Shown here piece after piece: positions 16,212-24,439 of a stretch of 64,000 nt of DNA (the first letter of the stretch is position 1; each line of letters starts with the position of its first letter). Below the pieces are notes generated by a model that did no database searches, was not told the DNA's origin, and saw nothing but the letters and a program-made list of their open reading frames with translations. The translations under genes and the position numbers were made by a program. The DNA comes from Rhodobacterales bacterium HKCCE2091 (GTDB lineage: Bacteria > Pseudomonadota > Alphaproteobacteria > Rhodobacterales > Rhodobacteraceae): positions 62,001 to 126,000 of the forward strand of contig WVSL01000002.1 in assembly GCA_015689685.1 (NCBI GenBank), in the 5' to 3' direction.

Positions 16212-18170
16212 TCAGGCGCGGCCGGGTCGGAACGATGGCTGGACGACCCCGTAAAGCGGCAACCGGCGCGGCTCTGCGCGGTTCAGAACGACACCGAGGA
16301 TGCGCCGGTGCAGGTCGCCTTCGTGGTCGAGCCAGCTGGTCAGCATCTTTCGCGGCGTGCGGCCCCAGGCGGTGACCAGCACGATGTTCTCGACCGCGCG
16401 CAGGAGCGTCTTGACCTCCGGCGACCGCGACAGCGGCGGCAGGTCCACGAAGATGTCGTCGTAGGCCGCGCGCAACTCGGTCAGCAGGGTCGCGAAATCG
16501 GCCATGTAGGGCGACACCGGGCCGGTATCGGCCTGCGCGCCCGTGGGTAGGAAGCAGTGCCCGGCCTCGGGGACGTGGCGCACCGCGTCGCGGATGCCGA
16601 CGAGTCCGTCCAGCACGTCGACGGTCCCCGGCGCGCCCTCGGCCCCCATCCGCTTGGTCAGGCCCGCCCCGGCGAGATCGGCATCGACGAGAAGGACGCG
16701 GCGGCCGGCACAGGCGGCGGCATGGGCGAGGTTCGAGGCGACGTGGCTCGCGCCCTCGCCGCCGGTCAGCGCGCCGATTGCGAGGATCCGGCCCTCGGAC
16801 TGCCCGGCCAGGCTGAGGTCGATGTTGGCGTAGAGCCCGGCGAAGGCGCGGCCGGCCTCGGAGGCCGGGGCGCGGCTTGCCAGCAGCGCGGTGGCGGGGA
16901 GATGCGCGGAGGGCCCGCCCGGGGGCGCGATGTCGAGCGGCATCGCCCGGTCGCGGGCCATGAGTTGCGGCAGCGCGGGCTTGCCCGGTTCCCATGCCGG
17001 CGGCGGCGCCGCGAAGCGGACCCTTGTGTTGAGCCCCGCCCCCCGTTTCCGCACGTCGCGGGACCGGACGACCGGCAGGTATCCCAGGAACGGCACGCCG
17101 AGCGCGTCGGTCACGTCGGCCCCGGTCCGGAACCCGGTTTCCCGCATCTCCCGCGCGACCGCGATCAGGAGCGCGGCGAACAGCCCCAGCACCATGCCGC
17201 CCGCCAGCACCTGCCAGCCCTTCGGCGCGGCGGGATCGCGCGGAGGCAGCGCGCGGGACAGGATACGGCCGGTCGACACCGGGAAGGAGCTTTCCAGCGC
17301 GGCCTCCTGCGACCGGACCTGGAACTGCTCGACCAGTTCGTTCAATGCCTCTGCCCGGCTCTGGCGTTCGCGCAGGCCCTGCTGGTCGGCGGCGCCGTTC
17401 TCCAGCCGGAACCGCTCGGCCTCCTCCGCCGCTTCCAGCGCCGCGGCGCGGAGCTCCTGAAGCCGGTCGTCCATCCACCCCGCGGTCCGCATCGCGGCCT
17501 CGACATTGGCCTCGATCCCGTCGGCGAGGTAGGCGTCGGCATAGGCGTTCACGATCTCGGTCGCGAGCACCGGGTCATGGCTTTCGTACCAGATTTCCAC
17601 CACGAAGCTGCGTCCGACCCGGCGCAGGTCGGTCTGCAGCCGAAGCCGTTGCGCGGCGCGCAGGGTGTCCAGGTCCTCGGTGCCCGCGCCGTCGCCCCCG
17701 GTCGCGGCCGGTTGCGGCGCGGGTTGCGGGATCAGCGCCCGGATCGCTGACTTGGCCCCCGACACGACGGAGCCGAGAAGGCTTTGCGGCGGGTCGGTGA
17801 AGTTCGGGTTCCCGGAAAGGTCGAGCGCGCGCACGACGTCCGACGCGATCTCGAGCGAGCCGAGGATCTGCAACTCGTTCATCATCGACGTGTCGCTGCG
17901 CGCGGTCGGCAGCGTGGCCGAGATCTCCTCGCGCAGTTCCGACTGCCGCTCCTCCACCAGGAGCGTCGCGGCGGCCTGGTAGGTCTTGGGCGTGGTCGCG
18001 TAGTGCAAGAGCCCGAGCGCGAGGCCGGCGATGGCGCAGACGACGACAACCCAGGCCTGCCGCCGCGCAGCGAGGAGGATCTCGCTCAGCGTGTCGGGCC
18101 GCTCCTGCACCGCGGGACGGGCCAGGAAGTCGCGGCCGTAGCCGCGTCGCGACTGGAAACCCTGGTTCAT
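16212..18170 (-). CDS. ExoP/Wzc-like chain-length protein with degenerate BY-kinase domain
   Basis: A 652-residue polysaccharide copolymerase. A Wzz domain has TM1 at about 40-57, a periplasmic coiled-coil region (about 235-295) and TM2 at about 320-340. A cytoplasmic CpsD/BY-kinase-like domain follows. Walker A' (LLVDADL, 493-499) and Walker B (IFVDLPPL, 573-580) are present. The Walker A loop reads TGGEGASH (469-476), where active kinases have G-K-S/T, and the C-terminal tyrosine cluster is absent. It probably controls chain length and assembly without autophosphorylating. It is coupled by ATGA to the glycosyltransferase upstream. Confidence 0.85.
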   Translation of the reverse strand: MNQGFQSRRGYGRDFLARPAVQERPDTLSEILLAARRQAWVVVVCAIAGLALGLLHYATTPKTYQAAATLLVEERQSELREEISATLPTARSDTSMMNELQILGSLEIASDVVRALDLSGNPNFTDPPQSLLGSVVSGAKSAIRALIPQPAPQPAATGGDGAGTEDLDTLRAAQRLRLQTDLRRVGRSFVVEIWYESHDPVLATEIVNAYADAYLADGIEANVEAAMRTAGWMDDRLQELRAAALEAAEEAERFRLENGAADQQGLRERQSRAEALNELVEQFQVRSQEAALESSFPVSTGRILSRALPPRDPAAPKGWQVLAGGMVLGLFAALLIAVAREMRETGFRTGADVTDALGVPFLGYLPVVRSRDVRKRGAGLNTRVRFAAPPPAWEPGKPALPQLMARDRAMPLDIAPPGGPSAHLPATALLASRAPASEAGRAFAGLYANIDLSLAGQSEGRILAIGALTGGEGASHVASNLAHAAACAGRRVLLVDADLAGAGLTKRMGAEGAPGTVDVLDGLVGIRDAVRHVPEAGHCFLPTGAQADTGPVSPYMADFATLLTELRAAYDDIFVDLPPLSRSPEVKTLLRAVENIVLVTAWGRTPRKMLTSWLDHEGDLHRRILGVVLNRAEPRRLPLYGVVQPSFRPGRA

Positions 18171-19078
18171 GCCGTGCCCGCCTCCGTCACGCCGTAGATC
18201 GCCGCCATCCGCCGCCCGGCGAGCCCGGTGACCACCCCGGCATGCAGGCATCCGCGCAAGACCGCCCGGTTCCGCCGGACCGGGTCCGCCGCGGCGGCGA
18301 GGACAAGCCCGCCACAGGCCGCGACCTTGGCCGCGGCGAGGGCCATCGCGCCGATCCGGCCCTTGCCGTCATGGCGAAGAAGCACGCGGGCATGGGTCTG
18401 GCCCATGCGGAAATGCCGCCGGGCGAGCCAGCGGAAGGTAGCCCGCGCCTCGAGCACCACTTCGGTCACGCGGGCGTCGGGCGCGTGGGCGATCCGCCCG
18501 CCGAGCCCGTGCAGCGCGCTGAAGAAATCGGTGTCCTCGCCGCCCGACCGGCCGAGCGCGGTGTCGAACCGCAGGCCGCGGATCGCGGGCCGGGCGCGGT
18601 CGATCAGGACGTTGCAGGTGTAGCCCGTGCGGATCCGCCCATCGACGTAGACAGGCCGGGTATCGTGGATCGCCGCCCGCCGCATCCAGTCCGGCGCGCC
18701 GTCGCGATAACGCGCCTCGACCGGCCCCAGCACGGCCTCTGCGCCAGTCGATGCCGCCGTCGCCATCAGCGCGGCGATCCATCCCGGCTCCGCCGTCTCG
18801 TCATCGTCGAGGAACGCGGCGAAGCGCGCGTCGCTCGCGGCGAGCGCGGCGTTCCGGGCGATGGAGATGTTGCGCGCCGGGCAGTGGACGTACCGCACCG
18901 GCAGCGCCGCGCCCTCGGCGAACCGCGCCACGATATCCCGCGCCGACGGGGTGTCGTCGTTGTCGGCGACGATCACCCCCGCTTCGACACCCTCGGGGAT
19001 CGTCTGCGACAGGACGGACCTCAGCGCGTCGGCGAGGCTGTCACGGCGGAAGGTGCAGATGCAGATGTCGAGCTTCAT
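18167..19078 (-). CDS. glycosyltransferase family 2, ExoU/ExoW-like
   Basis: A 303-residue GT-A enzyme starting MKLDICICTFRRDSLADALRSVLSQ. It has VADND, NISIARNAALAA, AFLDDDET (DXD) and GGEDTDFFSALHGLGGRIAHAPDARVTE, the ED-x-D/E region near the catalytic base. This pattern is close to succinoglycan glycosyltransferases of the ExoU/ExoM type. The start ATG 19078 shares one base with the ExoA-like stop (TGATG), and its own stop overlaps the exoP-like start, so exoA-GT2-exoP form one coupled operon. Confidence 0.82.
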   Translation of the reverse strand: MKLDICICTFRRDSLADALRSVLSQTIPEGVEAGVIVADNDDTPSARDIVARFAEGAALPVRYVHCPARNISIARNAALAASDARFAAFLDDDETAEPGWIAALMATAASTGAEAVLGPVEARYRDGAPDWMRRAAIHDTRPVYVDGRIRTGYTCNVLIDRARPAIRGLRFDTALGRSGGEDTDFFSALHGLGGRIAHAPDARVTEVVLEARATFRWLARRHFRMGQTHARVLLRHDGKGRIGAMALAAAKVAACGGLVLAAAADPVRRNRAVLRGCLHAGVVTGLAGRRMAAIYGVTEAGTA

Positions 19079-20175
19079 CACGCGGTCTCCGGCATCGGGG
19101 CGGGCCGCGGTGGGACGAGCACGCAACTCCAGAATCCCATCGACCAGCAGACGTGCATCAGGATCGCCAGCGGCCCCGCGAGGAGCGCCAGCGCGTTGCG
19201 CGAAGTCAGAGCGAGCGCGGCCCCGCCGAGCATGGCAACGGCGATCCAGGCCAGTGCCGGAAGGGCGAGGCCGGTATGCACCGGCGCGAACCAGGCCAGC
19301 GCGAGCACCGGCGCAACGCCGATCACGGCAAGCTGGCGAAGCCGGGGGCGGCTGCGGTGCTTCAGCAGGTTCCGCGCCCTTCCCCGCCCGAAATTGTAGT
19401 ACTGCCGCGCCAGGCCGGACAGGGTCGCCCGCGGCAGGTAGCCGATCACCGTGCGCCCCGTCAGCCAGATCCGGTGGCCCGCCTGCGCCAGCCGGTGGTC
19501 CAGCTCCGCGTCCTCGTTGTGGGTGAAATCCGGGTCGTACCCGCCGACGGCGCGGAAGGCGGCGATCTCCATCAGGGCGTGATGGCCGTGATCGACGTAT
19601 TCGCCCGATGCCTCCGCCCTGTGCTTAGACCCGCCATTGCCGATCCGCGCGTTCTGCGTCACCGCGCAGAGCCGCTGCAGCGTGGCCTCGCCAAGCGCGA
19701 CCATGCCGACCACGACCGACGCCGCGCCGATTTCCGCGGCTTCTTCCAGCAGCGTGTCCACGAAGTCGTCCGGGTAGAGGCTGTGGGCATCGATCCGCAC
19801 GAGATGGGTGTGCCCCGCGCCAAACACCTCCACGGCACGGTTGACCCCGGCGGACTGGTAGCGCCGCGGGTTCGGCAGCAGCTTCACGCGGGCGTCGCGC
19901 GCGGCGATCTCGGCCACGATCGCGCGGGTCCCGTCGGTGCTGCCGCCATCGGCCACGACGACGGTTCCGCCGAAGCGGTCGGTCGCCCGTGTCATCTGTT
20001 CGACGATCCGCCTGACATGCGCAGCCTCGTTGAGGGCCGGGATCACGATCAGGGGTACTGGTAACTGCTCGATCACGGGGCCTGTCACCACTGTGACGCC
20101 CTCCTTCAGGCTGATCCGGGGCAGGACCGAAGCCCGTCCCGCGGAGAAGCCCCCACACCCGAAGAGGTCGCTCAT
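19078..20175 (-). CDS. ExoA-like succinoglycan glycosyltransferase (GT2, membrane-bound)
   Basis: A 365-residue protein. After an N-terminal region comes a GT2 domain with PLIVIPALNEAAHVRRIVEQM, VADGGSTDGT, NPRRYQSAGVNRAV and HNEDAELDHRLAQAG. Two or three C-terminal hydrophobic segments follow, as in ExoA, which adds an early glucose in succinoglycan. The start is set at ATG 20175; the upstream in-frame extension to 20265 is unlikely. It is first in the minus-strand operon that ends with the copolymerase. Confidence 0.82.
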   Translation of the reverse strand: MSDLFGCGGFSAGRASVLPRISLKEGVTVVTGPVIEQLPVPLIVIPALNEAAHVRRIVEQMTRATDRFGGTVVVADGGSTDGTRAIVAEIAARDARVKLLPNPRRYQSAGVNRAVEVFGAGHTHLVRIDAHSLYPDDFVDTLLEEAAEIGAASVVVGMVALGEATLQRLCAVTQNARIGNGGSKHRAEASGEYVDHGHHALMEIAAFRAVGGYDPDFTHNEDAELDHRLAQAGHRIWLTGRTVIGYLPRATLSGLARQYYNFGRGRARNLLKHRSRPRLRQLAVIGVAPVLALAWFAPVHTGLALPALAWIAVAMLGGAALALTSRNALALLAGPLAILMHVCWSMGFWSCVLVPPRPAPMPETA

Positions 20176-20265
20176 TCTGCGACTGCAAACAATCGTTCCG
20201 ACACGATCCCCGCGGTTCTGGGCGATTTGTTGCCGGGTTTCGCCGAAACCTTCACGCAAGCGCAT

Positions 20266-20302
20266 GAAAAAGCGGCAGGTTCGGGTCGGCGGCGGACCTG
20301 CC
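20266..20302 (-). terminator. Rho-independent terminator of the lysR-type gene
   Basis: Directly after the regulator stop on the minus strand, ggcaggt and acctgcc form a 7-base GC-rich stem with a 16-base GC-rich loop. GC and then five U residues follow (aaaaa on the plus strand at 20266-20270). Position and shape fit an intrinsic terminator separating lysR from the exoA operon. Confidence 0.6.
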
Positions 20303-20304
20303 CG

Positions 20305-21186
20305 TCAGCCGATGAAGTCCGCCCGCCGTTCCAGCAGGCTTTCGTACAGGAAGTCGACGAACAGCCTGACCCGCTGCACCCGCCTCAGGTCGCCATGCAG
20401 CAGGACCCAGGTCGACCGGGTCCGGTCGAGATCAGTGCCCGGCACCCGCTGAAGTTCCGGGAACACGCTCTGGACCCAGTGGGCGAGGAATGTCATCCCC
20501 GCCCCTGCCCGCGCCATGTGCATGTGCATCGCCGGGTCCGGGATCGAATGGCGCACCGCGGCACGCGGGAACGGCGAGGCCGCGATCATCGCCCGAAGTT
20601 CGGGCGCGTCGCCGTAGCCGATCCATTCCAGCCCCTCGCCGCGCGGCCCGGCCTCGTGCAGGTGGCGGTCGATGTACCCGCGCGCGGCGAAGACGCCGAT
20701 CGACAGCGGGAACAGCTTGCGCCCGACGGCGTCGCCCGTGACCTCCCTGACGTGCCGCACGGAGTCATCGGTTTCCATCCGGTCTATGGAGTCGATCGCG
20801 TAGGACAGTTTCATGTCCAGGTGGATATCGGGATAGAGCGCCAGGAATTCGCCGAGCACCGGGGCAAGCAGGAAATGCGCCGTCATCGGGTCGCTGGAGA
20901 CGCGGATCCGGCCCGCGGCCTCGCCGTCGAGCCCGCGCACGGCGTTGAACCCCTGCCTCAGCGCCGTTTCGGCCTCGATCGCCTGCGGCAGGAGCCTGCG
21001 GCCGGCGGCCGTCAGGGTCAGCCCGTTCGCGCCGCGCCGGAAAAGTTGCGTGCCGAGTTGCGACTCCAACCCCTCGACCTGACGCCTTACGGTGGCATGG
21101 GTGCCGTCCAGTTGCTCCGCCGCCGCGCGAAGAGACCCGGCGCGGGCCACGGCGAGAAAGGCGGGAAGGGATTTCCAGTCGATCAT
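20305..21186 (-). CDS. LysR-family transcriptional regulator
   Basis: A 293-residue regulator. The N-terminal winged HTH is clear (MIDWKSLPAFLAVARAGSLRAAAEQLDGTHATVRRQVEGLE), followed by a substrate-binding-like effector domain from about residue 90. It is divergent from an MDR oxidoreductase with 96 bases between start codons, the usual layout for a LysR regulator and its target. A tgtggt/accaca inverted repeat overlaps its own start codon, consistent with autoregulation. The inducer is unknown. Confidence 0.88.
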   Translation of the reverse strand: MIDWKSLPAFLAVARAGSLRAAAEQLDGTHATVRRQVEGLESQLGTQLFRRGANGLTLTAAGRRLLPQAIEAETALRQGFNAVRGLDGEAAGRIRVSSDPMTAHFLLAPVLGEFLALYPDIHLDMKLSYAIDSIDRMETDDSVRHVREVTGDAVGRKLFPLSIGVFAARGYIDRHLHEAGPRGEGLEWIGYGDAPELRAMIAASPFPRAAVRHSIPDPAMHMHMARAGAGMTFLAHWVQSVFPELQRVPGTDLDRTRSTWVLLHGDLRRVQRVRLFVDFLYESLLERRADFIG

Positions 21187-21207
21187 GTGGTAAGAATATG
21201 AACCACA
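21186..21207. promoter_or_regulatory. inverted repeat at lysR start, candidate LysR operator
   Basis: Arms tgtggt (21186-21191) and accaca (21202-21207) separated by ten bases, overlapping the regulator's ATG and facing the MDR promoter. LysR proteins usually bind interrupted dyads in such divergent regions. Confidence 0.4.
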
Positions 21208-21282
21208 GCGGCACGTTTCCGGCAATATCCGGTTCCTCTTTCGACCGTTAGCTGTTGCCGTACCGAACCGAAGGAGCCTGCC

Positions 21283-22266
21283 ATGACCGCCGCCACCATC
21301 TCCGCCTGGAGCGTTTCCCGCTACGGCGCGCCCGAACGTCTCGTGCCCGTCACCCGGCCGATGCCGGAGCCCGGACCGACCGAGGTGCTGATCCGCGTCC
21401 GCGCCTCCGCCGTGACCCGCGCCGACGGGATGATGCGCGCCGGACGGCCGCTGTTCGCGCGCCCCTTCCTCGGGTTCCGCCGGCCCCGTCACGACCTGTC
21501 CGGCACCGGGCTGTCGGGCGAGGTCATCGCCGTGGGTCAGAACGTGCGCCGCTTCGCCGTCGGCGACGCGGTGTTCGGCGAGGCCGGGATGAACTTCGGC
21601 GCCAACGCGACCCATATCTGCCTCGACGAGGCCGGGACGCTGATGAAGAAGCCCGACGGCCTCTCGTACGAGGAAGCGGCGGTGATGTGTGACGGTCCGC
21701 TGACCTCGTACCACTTCCTGCACGCGGTGGCGCGGCTGCAGCCCGGCGAACGGCTGCTCGTCCTCGCCGGTGCCGGGAGCCTCGGCAGCGCGGCGATCCA
21801 GATCGCGGCGGCGGCGGGCGCGGAGGTGACGGCGAGCTGCAGCACCCGCAACGTCGCCACGGTCGGCGCGCTCGGGGCGGGCCGGGTCATCGACTACACC
21901 CGCCGGGATCCGCTGGACGGACCCGAGACCTACGACGTGATTTTCGACACCATCGGCGTGGCCTCCTTCGCAAAGGCGCGGGCCCGGCTGGCCGAGGGCG
22001 GGCGCTACCTCTGCCCGGTGCTGACGCTCGGCCTGCTGGGGTCGGTGCTTCGCAGCCGTGTCGGGGACGGCCCCCGCGCGCTGTTCTCCGCGGCGGGTCT
22101 GCAACCGCCGGAGATCCTGCGCGGCCATCTCGACCGGCTGCTGGACATGGCGGCGGCCGGGGCACTGACCCCCGTTCTCGACCGGGTCTACCCGCTATCC
22201 GACCTCGTGGAGGCCCACCGGCACGTGGAATCCGGCCACAAGCGCGGCAACGTCGTGGTGGTCTGA
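21283..22266 (+). CDS. zinc-independent MDR oxidoreductase (quinone oxidoreductase-like)
   Basis: A 327-residue medium-chain dehydrogenase/reductase. The N-terminal GroES-like domain has PMPEPGPTEVLIRVRASAVTRAD. The Rossmann NAD(P)-binding loop is AGAGSLGSAAIQIA (around residues 164-177). The zinc-ligand Cys/His set of alcohol dehydrogenases is not seen, so an NADPH:quinone or enoyl reductase-like activity is more likely. The start has GGAG eight bases upstream. It is divergent from, and probably controlled by, the LysR regulator. Confidence 0.8.
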   Translation: MTAATISAWSVSRYGAPERLVPVTRPMPEPGPTEVLIRVRASAVTRADGMMRAGRPLFARPFLGFRRPRHDLSGTGLSGEVIAVGQNVRRFAVGDAVFGEAGMNFGANATHICLDEAGTLMKKPDGLSYEEAAVMCDGPLTSYHFLHAVARLQPGERLLVLAGAGSLGSAAIQIAAAAGAEVTASCSTRNVATVGALGAGRVIDYTRRDPLDGPETYDVIFDTIGVASFAKARARLAEGGRYLCPVLTLGLLGSVLRSRVGDGPRALFSAAGLQPPEILRGHLDRLLDMAAAGALTPVLDRVYPLSDLVEAHRHVESGHKRGNVVVV

Positions 22267-22275
22267 GCGCGGCTC

Positions 22276-23232
22276 TCAGCCCGGGTCGCGGGACCAGTCC
22301 CCTGCGACCAGCGCCCGCGCGTCCGCGACGATCGCGTCGAAGGCGTCGCTGGCGCGCGCCACGGTGAAGCGGGACCGGAGGAAACTGTGGGTCAGCCGGG
22401 GCTCCACCCGGCACCGCGCCTGGCCGCCCGCTTCGATCACCCGCGCCGCGTAGATCCGGCCGTCATCGGCCAACGGGTCGCATTCCGCGACCGAGATCAG
22501 CGTCGGCGGCAGGCCCGCGGAATCGGCGCCCTCCAGCGGCGCGAAGGTCGCGTCGCCCTTGGGCGGCGTCCCCCCGGTCCGGAGGCCCGCGTAATGCTCG
22601 CTGTCCCGCGCGGCCATCAGCGGCGCATCGGCATGTTCGATGGCGGATGCGGTATCGGGCGGGCCGCCGAGGGACGGGTAGACCATCAGAAGCCCGGACA
22701 GCGCGGCAGAGGACCGGCAGGCTTGGGCGACCCCCGCCGCGAGGTTGCCGCCCGCGCTTTCGCCCGCCAGCACGATGCGCCCGGCCCGGCCCTCCAGCCA
22801 GCGGAACGCGGCGAGGGCGTCGCCGTGGGGCGCGGGGTGCAGGTGTTCCGGCGCAAGCCGGTAGTCGACCGACACGACCTCCACCCCCACGGCGGCACAG
22901 AGGTCGGCGCAGAAGTCATCGTGGCTGTCGAGATCGCCGAAGACGAATCCGCCGCCGTGGAAATAGAGAACCGTCATGCCCTCGACCGCCGAAGGAACGG
23001 TGTAGCGGCGGACGGGTATCCCGCCGCCTGGCCCCGGCACGGTGTCGTCCGCAACCGCGACCTCGGGCGGGCGGCCGGGGTGGAAGTGGCGGCACAGCGC
23101 GGCGTAGAACTGCCGCTGCTCGCCCAGCGGAAGGCCCGCGAGATCGGGGCCGAACAGCCGGTCGACCTCGTCGATGTAATCCCAGGTCTCGGGATCCAGC
23201 ATCGCCGCGTACTTGCCCCGTGGCCTCGGCAT
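22276..23232 (-). CDS. alpha/beta hydrolase, hormone-sensitive lipase family
   Basis: A 318-residue esterase-type hydrolase. It has the oxyanion-hole motif LYFHGGGFVFGD, the nucleophile elbow GESAGG, an acid in AECDPLADDG and the catalytic His in LTHSFL, which is the full HSL-family set. It probably hydrolyses a short-chain carboxylic ester. ATG 23232 is supported by GGGAGGG about eight bases upstream. It converges on the MDR gene, with nine bases between the stops. Confidence 0.85.
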   Translation of the reverse strand: MPRPRGKYAAMLDPETWDYIDEVDRLFGPDLAGLPLGEQRQFYAALCRHFHPGRPPEVAVADDTVPGPGGGIPVRRYTVPSAVEGMTVLYFHGGGFVFGDLDSHDDFCADLCAAVGVEVVSVDYRLAPEHLHPAPHGDALAAFRWLEGRAGRIVLAGESAGGNLAAGVAQACRSSAALSGLLMVYPSLGGPPDTASAIEHADAPLMAARDSEHYAGLRTGGTPPKGDATFAPLEGADSAGLPPTLISVAECDPLADDGRIYAARVIEAGGQARCRVEPRLTHSFLRSRFTVARASDAFDAIVADARALVAGDWSRDPG

Positions 23233-23325
23233 CGCGTCCACCCTCCCTGCCCGGCACGGGCAGTTTAGCGCGAACCCGGCGGGCAAACCGTGCGGCGCTC
23301 CGCGGTTACTGTGCGAACGGCGGCG

Positions 23326-24288
23326 TCAAGGGCGCCTCGCGTCCCGCGGGGCGTGGCCGTGGACCTCCCGGAAGGCGCGGGAAAAGCTCGACATGTTCTG
23401 GAACCCGCAGGCAAGCGCGACGTCCCCGACCTTCATCGACGAATGGGCGAGCAGGTCGGCGGCGCGGCGCAGGCGCAGGCGGCGGTAATAGGCGCTCGGC
23501 GACATCCGCACGGCGGCGCGGAAGGCGCGTTCCAGCCGGTCGGGCGATGCCTCCAGCGCGGCCGCGATCTCGGGGATCGTCATCCGCTCCTCGACCGTGT
23601 CTTCCATCAGCGCGATGGCGGACAGCACGAGCTCGTCCCGGACCCCGGTGCGCAGGCGGACCGGCATCAGCCGCCGGTCGATGCTGGAGCGGAGCGGGCT
23701 GTGGACGAACCACTCCGCCACGCCGGCGGCAAGGTCGCGGCCGTAGTCCTCGGCGATGATGTGCAACATCATGTCGAGACTGCCGACCCCGCCCGTGGAG
23801 GTGAAGCGCTTGCGGTCGATCACGAAGAGATCGCGGCGCAGGTCGATCATCGGGAAGCGTTCGGCGAAGGACGGCTGGCTGGTCCAGTGCAGCGTGCAGG
23901 CATGGCCGTCGAGGAACCCCGCGCGGGCGAGGAAGAAGGCGCCGTCGGCCACGGCGCCGACGCTCGCCCCCGCCCGCGCGCTGCGGCGCATCCAGCGCAC
24001 CACGGCATCGGCCTTCAGAAGCTCCGCGTCGCCACCCGAACAGACCACGATCCGGTCGGCGGCGGGTGCCTCGGCTGCGAAACCGTCGGGCTGGATCGCG
24101 ATGCCGTTCGACGCGACCACCGCCCCCGGCCGCGGCCCCACCACCATCCAGCGGTAGAGCGTCCGCTGCGCCAGCGTGTTCGCGGCCCGGAGCGGCTCGA
24201 TCACCGAGCTGAATGCCATCATGGGAAAGCCGGGGAACGGCACCACGGCGAAGGTGATGATCGTGCCGGCGTCGTGGGAACCTGCCAT
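23326..24288 (-). CDS. GlxA-type transcriptional regulator (DJ-1/PfpI domain plus AraC HTH)
   Basis: A 320-residue regulator. A DJ-1/PfpI-like amidotransferase-fold domain occupies about residues 10-180 (AGASVGAVADGAFFLARAGFLDGHACTLHW). The usual nucleophile-elbow Cys is replaced (VADGAF), so it is a ligand sensor rather than an enzyme. Two AraC HTH units follow (IPEIAAALEASPDRLERAFR and VGDVALACGFQNMSSFSRAFREVHG). It is divergent from the M24/isochorismatase/ABC operon and is the likely regulator of that operon. Confidence 0.85.
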   Translation of the reverse strand: MAGSHDAGTIITFAVVPFPGFPMMAFSSVIEPLRAANTLAQRTLYRWMVVGPRPGAVVASNGIAIQPDGFAAEAPAADRIVVCSGGDAELLKADAVVRWMRRSARAGASVGAVADGAFFLARAGFLDGHACTLHWTSQPSFAERFPMIDLRRDLFVIDRKRFTSTGGVGSLDMMLHIIAEDYGRDLAAGVAEWFVHSPLRSSIDRRLMPVRLRTGVRDELVLSAIALMEDTVEERMTIPEIAAALEASPDRLERAFRAAVRMSPSAYYRRLRLRRAADLLAHSSMKVGDVALACGFQNMSSFSRAFREVHGHAPRDARRP

Positions 24289-24439
24289 CTCGCGCGCTTT
24301 CCGAACCGCAGCGCGTCCGGCGGAATGTGCCGGAAAACGCGCGGACCCACGAATGGGGCACAGATTTTGCGGAATGCCGCAAGATGGAATCGCTGCGGGC
24401 GCAACAGCATGAAGGTGCGATTCACCTGCAGCGAAAGCG
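24289..24439. promoter_or_regulatory. divergent glxA-like / M24 control region with two inverted repeats
   Basis: 151 bases. One repeat spans 24311-24342, with arms gcgcgt...acgcgc and, inside them, ccggc/gccgg around ggaatgt. The second is ttgcgg-aatg-ccgcaa at 24367-24382. Both carry a cggaatg core, so they may be two copies of one operator for the divergent GlxA-type regulator. Confidence 0.45.
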
